A stretch of 64,000 bases of DNA from Ravibacter arvi (lineage in GTDB: Bacteria; Bacteroidota; Bacteroidia; Cytophagales; Spirosomataceae), in contig NZ_BAABEY010000029.1 of the NCBI RefSeq assembly GCF_039540405.1, forward strand, positions 136,207 to 200,206. Reading direction: 5' to 3'. Below the pieces are notes generated by a model. It worked only from the letters and a program-made list of their open reading frames with translations, did not search any database and was not told the origin of the DNA. The translations under genes were made by a program, and so were the position numbers. This document shows positions 60,754 through 64,000 of this stretch, piece by piece; positions within the stretch are counted from its first letter, which is position 1, and every line of letters begins with the position of its first letter.

Positions 60754-61407
60754 CTATTGGTCGATCTTCAGCGTTTTCACCTTGGCATCCAGTTCGTTGT
60801 AATCCAGGTAGCTATCCAGCATTTTCTGGTTGGCTTCTGCCAGCTGCAAATCCATTTTCCAGTTCAGCCCTGCCGCCAGCTGTATCATCATAAACTGAAG
60901 CTGGTTCGTGGCAATCCGTGGCAAATCGCTCTGTAACGCCTTTTCCTGCATGGCCTGCTTGGCTTCGGTCAGGATGTTGGTATAATCCTCACTTTGAAAT
61001 TTGTTAATCCAGCCCTGCTCAATGTCGTAGAATTTGTAGTCGGTGTCCATCGAAAGGATCTCGGGCTCCGGGAAGTAGTCGATCACCAGCTTCCGGTTTT
61101 TCTCGTCTACATGAAAACGCAGCTTGCTGAAATCATAGCCCACCAGCACCTTTGCCTTCGCAATTACCAGCGCTTTCTTCTTGTCGTTGAACAGCTGCCA
61201 GATATTTTTGTCCTGCTGGTAATTATAGATTTCCGTGAAATACCCCTCCGACATTACCACTTTGAACACTTTTTCGATGCGTTCCAGCAATACGGACACG
61301 TCACGCGAAGCGGTCGGTGCCTCCCGCGCTTTCGTGAACCGGAACAACGCGTACCCGCCACCGGCGCCGATGGCCAGGGTCAGGATGTAGATCAAAAACG
61401 AGTCCAT
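60754..61407 (-). CDS. DUF4230 membrane-anchored protein
   Basis: 217 aa. One N-terminal membrane helix (SFLIYILTLAIGAGGGYALF, ~3-22) and an extracytoplasmic beta-rich domain with YFPEPEILSMDTDYKFYDIE, typical of DUF4230 proteins. The family is widespread and of unknown function. It is convergent with the RqcH-like gene (8-bp gap) and 31 bp downstream of the GntR regulator gene on the same strand, so co-transcription with the regulator is possible. Confidence 0.82.
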   Translation of the reverse strand: MDSFLIYILTLAIGAGGGYALFRFTKAREAPTASRDVSVLLERIEKVFKVVMSEGYFTEIYNYQQDKNIWQLFNDKKKALVIAKAKVLVGYDFSKLRFHVDEKNRKLVIDYFPEPEILSMDTDYKFYDIEQGWINKFQSEDYTNILTEAKQAMQEKALQSDLPRIATNQLQFMMIQLAAGLNWKMDLQLAEANQKMLDSYLDYNELDAKVKTLKIDQ

Positions 61408-61438
61408 ATAAAAACAGGTTGGTAAATGGCCGGTCTGG

Positions 61439-62452
61439 TTAGAGCGAATTTCTGCGGATCATGGTGAAGGGATTTTTTACCTTGATTTGCTTTCCGTCGA
61501 GCAGCAGGGCTGCTGCCGTGCGTCCCATCGTCTCAAAATCCGTCGTAATTACGGTAATTCCGTCCGCAAGAACCTCCTTCAACGTAGTATCATTGAAAGA
61601 GAGCAATCCGATCTGCTTGCCTAGCTTAAGGTTCGAATTCCTTACTTTTTTGATCAGTTCGGCAAGGTCGGTTTCCTCCACCATGATATAGGCGGTTCCT
61701 TCTGTGATATTCTCTGAAACCGCGTTATCGATAATCCGGAAATCCTTTTTGTAACTGATACACCACGATTTGAAACCACGGATAATTTCAGGCGGATATT
61801 GCTCATCCACGGGAAAAACGAGCACCAGCTCACGGTATTTCTGCAAGAGATCGTCGCCGCTTTCCAGGGCACGGAAAATATCTTTTTCAAAATCCTGGTA
61901 GATGGCCAGGTAAGGTCCCGGCAAATCCGGGTAGTCGCGATCCAGCAGGACCAGCTTGTGGCTCGGGATACGGGCCAGAAGCTCGCTCACGTTCACCTTG
62001 TTGGTCCCTTCGTAAAAATGCGGCATGATCACCACATAGTTGTACCGGGCCAGGTTCTCCTCGAGGATTTCCTTGAACAGGACTGCATTGTAGTGATGGA
62101 TGTAGAGATCAACCACAGCCGCGTCGCCAAGGGCTTTAATAAAGGCATAATAGATGATCTTCTTATAAGGACTCATCTTGTTAAGGATCAGCAGCACCTT
62201 GATCTTATTAGACGTTCCTGACTGCGCGAAATATCCCTTCCCGCGGACGGATTTAATAAATCCCCTTTCTTTCAGCTCATTATAAGCTTTCTCAACGGTA
62301 TCACGGGCCAGGTAATTGGATTCCGACATTTCATTGATCGAGGGCAGCTGTTCATCCTGTTTCAGCACGCCGGTTTTTACGGCCTGCGCCACCAGGCTGA
62401 TAATCTGTTTGTACTTGGGTACCGGTGAATCGGGGTCAATGGTGATGATCAT
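61439..62452 (-). CDS. GntR-family regulator with periplasmic-binding-type sensor
   Basis: 337 aa from the ATG at 62452 (MIITIDPDSPVPKYKQI); the longer frame to 62632 is shadow sequence of the Lrp gene. GntR winged helix (~1-75) with QLPSINEMSESNYLARDTVE and GFIKSVRGKGYF, then a LacI-like sugar-binding fold (~85-337, VVIMPHFYEGTNKVNV, VLLDRDYPDLPGP, IGLLSFNDTTLKEVL). In Bacteroidota this domain combination often regulates sugar uptake or fucose-type loci; the ligand here is unknown. The adjacent Lrp gene is 43 bp upstream on the same strand. Confidence 0.88.
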   Translation of the reverse strand: MIITIDPDSPVPKYKQIISLVAQAVKTGVLKQDEQLPSINEMSESNYLARDTVEKAYNELKERGFIKSVRGKGYFAQSGTSNKIKVLLILNKMSPYKKIIYYAFIKALGDAAVVDLYIHHYNAVLFKEILEENLARYNYVVIMPHFYEGTNKVNVSELLARIPSHKLVLLDRDYPDLPGPYLAIYQDFEKDIFRALESGDDLLQKYRELVLVFPVDEQYPPEIIRGFKSWCISYKKDFRIIDNAVSENITEGTAYIMVEETDLAELIKKVRNSNLKLGKQIGLLSFNDTTLKEVLADGITVITTDFETMGRTAAALLLDGKQIKVKNPFTMIRRNSL

Positions 62453-62495
62453 ATGCCGACAAATTGTAGTCAGTAAAAATACAAATAAAATCAGG

Positions 62496-62957
62496 CTAAA
62501 TAGGAATGGGGCGGTTAAGGCTTTCTTCCAGGGAAATAATGGTTTCGGTACGCTGGATGCCCACCACTTTCTGGATTTTGTCGTGAAGTACCTCCCGGAG
62601 GTGGCTGGTATCGCGGCATTGAATGCGGGCAAAAATCCCGTATTGCCCGGTGGTGTAATGCAGGTTAATCACCTCGGGAATTTTGGCAAGCTGTTCGGAC
62701 ACGGAATCATACAGAGAGCTTTTGTCCAGGTAGATGCCCAGGTAAGAAGTGATGTCCCAACCCAGCTTAACGACATCGATGTCGAGCTTCATGCCCCGGA
62801 TGATTCCCATCTGCTTCATTTTAGAGACGCGCACATGTACGGTGCCTCCCGAGACGAAAACCCTTTTTCCGATTTCAGCATAGGAAAGGTCGGCATTTTC
62901 AACCATGACGCGGAGAATGGCCAGGTCCGTTTGATCAATTTCTAATGCTTTGTCCAT
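62496..62957 (-). CDS. Lrp/AsnC-family transcriptional regulator
   Basis: 153 aa. N-terminal HTH (LEIDQTDLAILRVMVENADL, then YAEIGKRVFVSGGTVHVRVS) and C-terminal RAM ligand-binding domain (GMKLDIDVVKLGWDITSYLG, HYTTGQYGIFARIQCRDTSH). Lrp-type regulators sense amino acids. It precedes the GntR gene by 43 bp. The 126-bp stretch before it, up to the ncRNA promoter, is AT-rich with a TACATATATACATA run. Confidence 0.92.
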   Translation of the reverse strand: MDKALEIDQTDLAILRVMVENADLSYAEIGKRVFVSGGTVHVRVSKMKQMGIIRGMKLDIDVVKLGWDITSYLGIYLDKSSLYDSVSEQLAKIPEVINLHYTTGQYGIFARIQCRDTSHLREVLHDKIQKVVGIQRTETIISLEESLNRPIPI

Positions 62958-63066
62958 TTGGCGATAGTTTTTTAGAATTTTTCTATCATTTCAACCAAAT
63001 ATATGAACAGCATCTAATTTTCTACATATATACATAGAAATATTTTAAAGGAATAAAAAAATGCCT

Positions 63067-63074
63067 TACCTTTG
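63067..63074 (+). promoter_or_regulatory. Perfect TAnnTTTG -7 element
   Basis: TACCTTTG matches the Bacteroidota -7 consensus at all fixed positions. Expected start of transcription is 6-10 bp downstream, that is, at or next to the closing stem of the RNA below. The -33 TTTG is only poorly matched (TTTT near 63042). Confidence 0.6.
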
Positions 63075-63083
63075 TAAAGTCGA

Positions 63084-63301
63084 TGTAGGAGAATATGAAT
63101 TAATACTACCGGACAACGTTCTTTTTCTATACTGTAGGGTGATGAAATTTGGCAGCCATGCCCTCCTGTCTCGGGGGTGGTGATAAGGGACAAACGCGAT
63201 ATAATGCCGGTACTTGTACCGACTGGGGTGGACCACCAAAGTTTTTAGTAATTGTATCGTGGCTAACTGCACCGTGGGCGGTTCGAATCCCCCTCCTACA
63301 G
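63084..63301 (+). ncRNA. Unidentified structured RNA with tRNA-like 3' end
   Basis: No ORF fits. The 3' end is tRNA-like: GGTTCGAATCC (a canonical T-loop) then CCCTCCTACA-G. TGTAGGAG at 63084-63091 pairs perfectly with CTCCTACA at 63293-63300, closing a ~217-nt RNA. A second 5' partner, TGTAGGG at 63133-63139, can pair with the same 3' strand (TCCTACA) and is followed by a D-arm-like ATGAAATTTGGCAGCCAT and an anticodon-loop-like CTGTCTC. The T-stem has one C-C mismatch. The RNA lies between a consensus promoter and a strong terminator. It is not a recognisable tmRNA, SRP or RNase P RNA. Confidence 0.55.
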
Positions 63302-63381
63302 CAATAAAATTTATAACGCAAAGAAGTAATTTCTTTTCGTTTTTGCCTTTGGTTTTTAGTTTGTTGATGAAGTTTAATTTT

Positions 63382-63418
63382 ACACGCAGATTCGAGATGT
63401 AATCTGCGTGTTTTTTTT
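63382..63418 (+). terminator. Strong rho-independent terminator
   Basis: An 11-bp stem (ACACGCAGATT / AATCTGCGTGT) with an 8-nt loop, followed by seven T. It ends the transcript that contains the tRNA-like RNA. Confidence 0.85.
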
Positions 63419-63500
63419 ACCCCTTACCGTAGCGGCGGGATCTCCGCGCCAATAACCAGTGAAACGCCTAAGGTATCATGGACCAAAAGATAGAATTTAC

Positions 63501-63757
63501 GCCACGAATTCACGAATGAAAGTTCCTGTTCGTGAATTCTGTACAACAAACTTACAGATGCCTGATAATGGAACGCATGGCTTCTATTGAACGGGTATCC
63601 AAAGATCAGCCTTCGACAGGCTCAGGCACCAGCCTTCGACAGGCTCAGGCACCGGCCGGATGGCGCCTGCCGGATGGCGGGTGAGCCCGTCGAACCCCTT
63701 TAACACAATCTGCCGGATGTATTCACGAATGAAAGTTCCTGTTCGTGAATTCGTGGC
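63501..63757. repeat. MITE-like segment with 16-bp perfect terminal inverted repeats
   Basis: GCCACGAATTCACGAA at 63501-63516 is the exact complement of 63742-63757. A subterminal ~30-bp unit (ATTCACGAATGAAAGTTCCT...) occurs at both ends and is itself a hairpin (ATTCACGAA / TTCGTGAAT). No ORF inside. The form fits a small non-autonomous element or a compound REP structure. Confidence 0.55.
63608..63653 (+). repeat. Tandem 23-bp REP-like repeat
   Basis: Two perfect copies of AGCCTTCGACAGGCTCAGG plus CACC. The CCTTCGACAGGCTCAGG word is a common intergenic repeat in Bacteroidota genomes; GAGCCCGTCGAA at 63686-63697 can pair with it. Confidence 0.65.
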
Positions 63758-63950
63758 TTAAATCGTCATCCCAACCACAGCGGCGGGATCTCCCTGTACC
63801 AGCGCCTCATCCTTTTTTTAGAAGACTTTCTTCCAACAACAGGAGCACCTTCTGCTCCACTGCGTTGCGCTTTAAGGAGGACCGTCCCATAGCCGTCCGT
63901 TGCCAGCCTCACGGCTCACACCTCATCCCTTACACCTGACCGCCCTAACG

Positions 63951-63982
63951 CAAAAAAGGAGACCCTTTTTTAGAGTCTCCTT
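63951..63982 (-). terminator. Terminator for a gene entering from the right
   Basis: An AAGGAGAC / GTCTCCTT 8-bp stem at 63956-63982; on the minus strand it is followed by TTTTTTGCG. It probably ends a minus-strand gene beyond the window. The stretch 63794-63950 has no supported gene. Confidence 0.55.
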
Positions 63983-64000
63983 GTCTTGGTAGTAATTGTG

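Larger units (their letters stand above)
63431..63793. repeat. 15-bp direct repeat flanking the MITE-like segment
   Basis: AGCGGCGGGATCTCC occurs at 63431-63445 and 63779-63793, enclosing the inverted-repeat segment. It may be part of a larger interspersed repeat rather than a target duplication. Confidence 0.45.

Noticed and set aside
63084..63301. tmRNA
   Set aside because: The 5' end lacks the conserved GG...TTCGAC pattern, the RNA is too short, and no tag reading frame is evident.
1..64000. CRISPR array
   Set aside because: No series of regularly spaced repeats with unique spacers and no cas genes were found; the repeats seen are two-copy or palindromic.

Overview
The window looks like the chromosome of a Bacteroidota member, most likely Cytophagales and Dyadobacter-like (genus is inference). 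Reasons: a large secreted protein ending in a type IX secretion C-terminal sorting domain, a TAnnTTTG-type promoter element, a tRNA gene without encoded CCA, an ISAon1-type transposase fragment, and a tyrosine integrase of the Bacteroidetes conjugative-transposon type.

Region 1 (1-16.9 kb) is ordinary chromosome with some decay. It has a two-component pair (kinase cut by the window edge), an orphan LuxR-type regulator, a 1382-aa T9SS-exported repeat protein, a histidine kinase that looks like a propeller-type sensor that lost its propeller, a MATE exporter, an alpha/beta hydrolase flanked by an 86-bp duplicated relic, a Ycf48-like lipoprotein, two gene remnants, an AraC regulator with two short-chain dehydrogenases in one minus-strand cluster, and an IS fragment.

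Region 2 (about 16,987-49,734) is a 32.7-kb integrative mobilizable element inserted at the 3' end of a tRNA-Lys(UUU) gene. Both ends share a 74-bp direct repeat that includes the tRNA 3' end and its terminator. Both ends also carry GGTTACCG-type tandem repeats expected of integrase arm sites, and the integrase lies next to the tRNA. The element has a mobilization module (ParA-like ATPase, two tandem paralogous small proteins, a candidate oriT, an RHH accessory protein, a relaxase) but no coupling protein or secretion channel. Its cargo is the most interesting part of the window: (a) a six-gene operon joining the poorly understood His-Xaa-Ser radical-SAM peptide-modification system (hxsA-D-B-C) to an SGNH-TolB fusion and an MBOAT acyltransferase; (b) an AT-rich two-gene unit of a NACHT-like NTPase translationally coupled to a RelA/SpoT-type nucleotidyltransferase, which looks like an abortive-infection module with an alarmone-synthetase-like effector; (c) a helicase-nuclease fusion, a HEPN protein with an XRE regulator, an AlbA_2/ATPase protein and an AbiE toxin-antitoxin pair with a relic of a second copy; and (d) a membrane-anchored esterase and a class-C beta-lactamase-like hydrolase.

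Region 3 (49.7-64 kb) is housekeeping chromosome: fumarase, an Ldh-family dehydrogenase, a TrmH-type methyltransferase, a lysine/alanine-rich basic protein, ClpC, WbqC, a threonylcarbamoyl-AMP synthase, a CheY-like receiver, a PhnP-like phosphodiesterase, an RqcH-like NFACT protein, a DUF4230 protein, and GntR and Lrp regulators. It ends with an unidentified noncoding RNA that has a tRNA-like T-arm and acceptor stem, a strong promoter motif and a strong terminator, followed by about 580 bp of repeats including a MITE-like segment.
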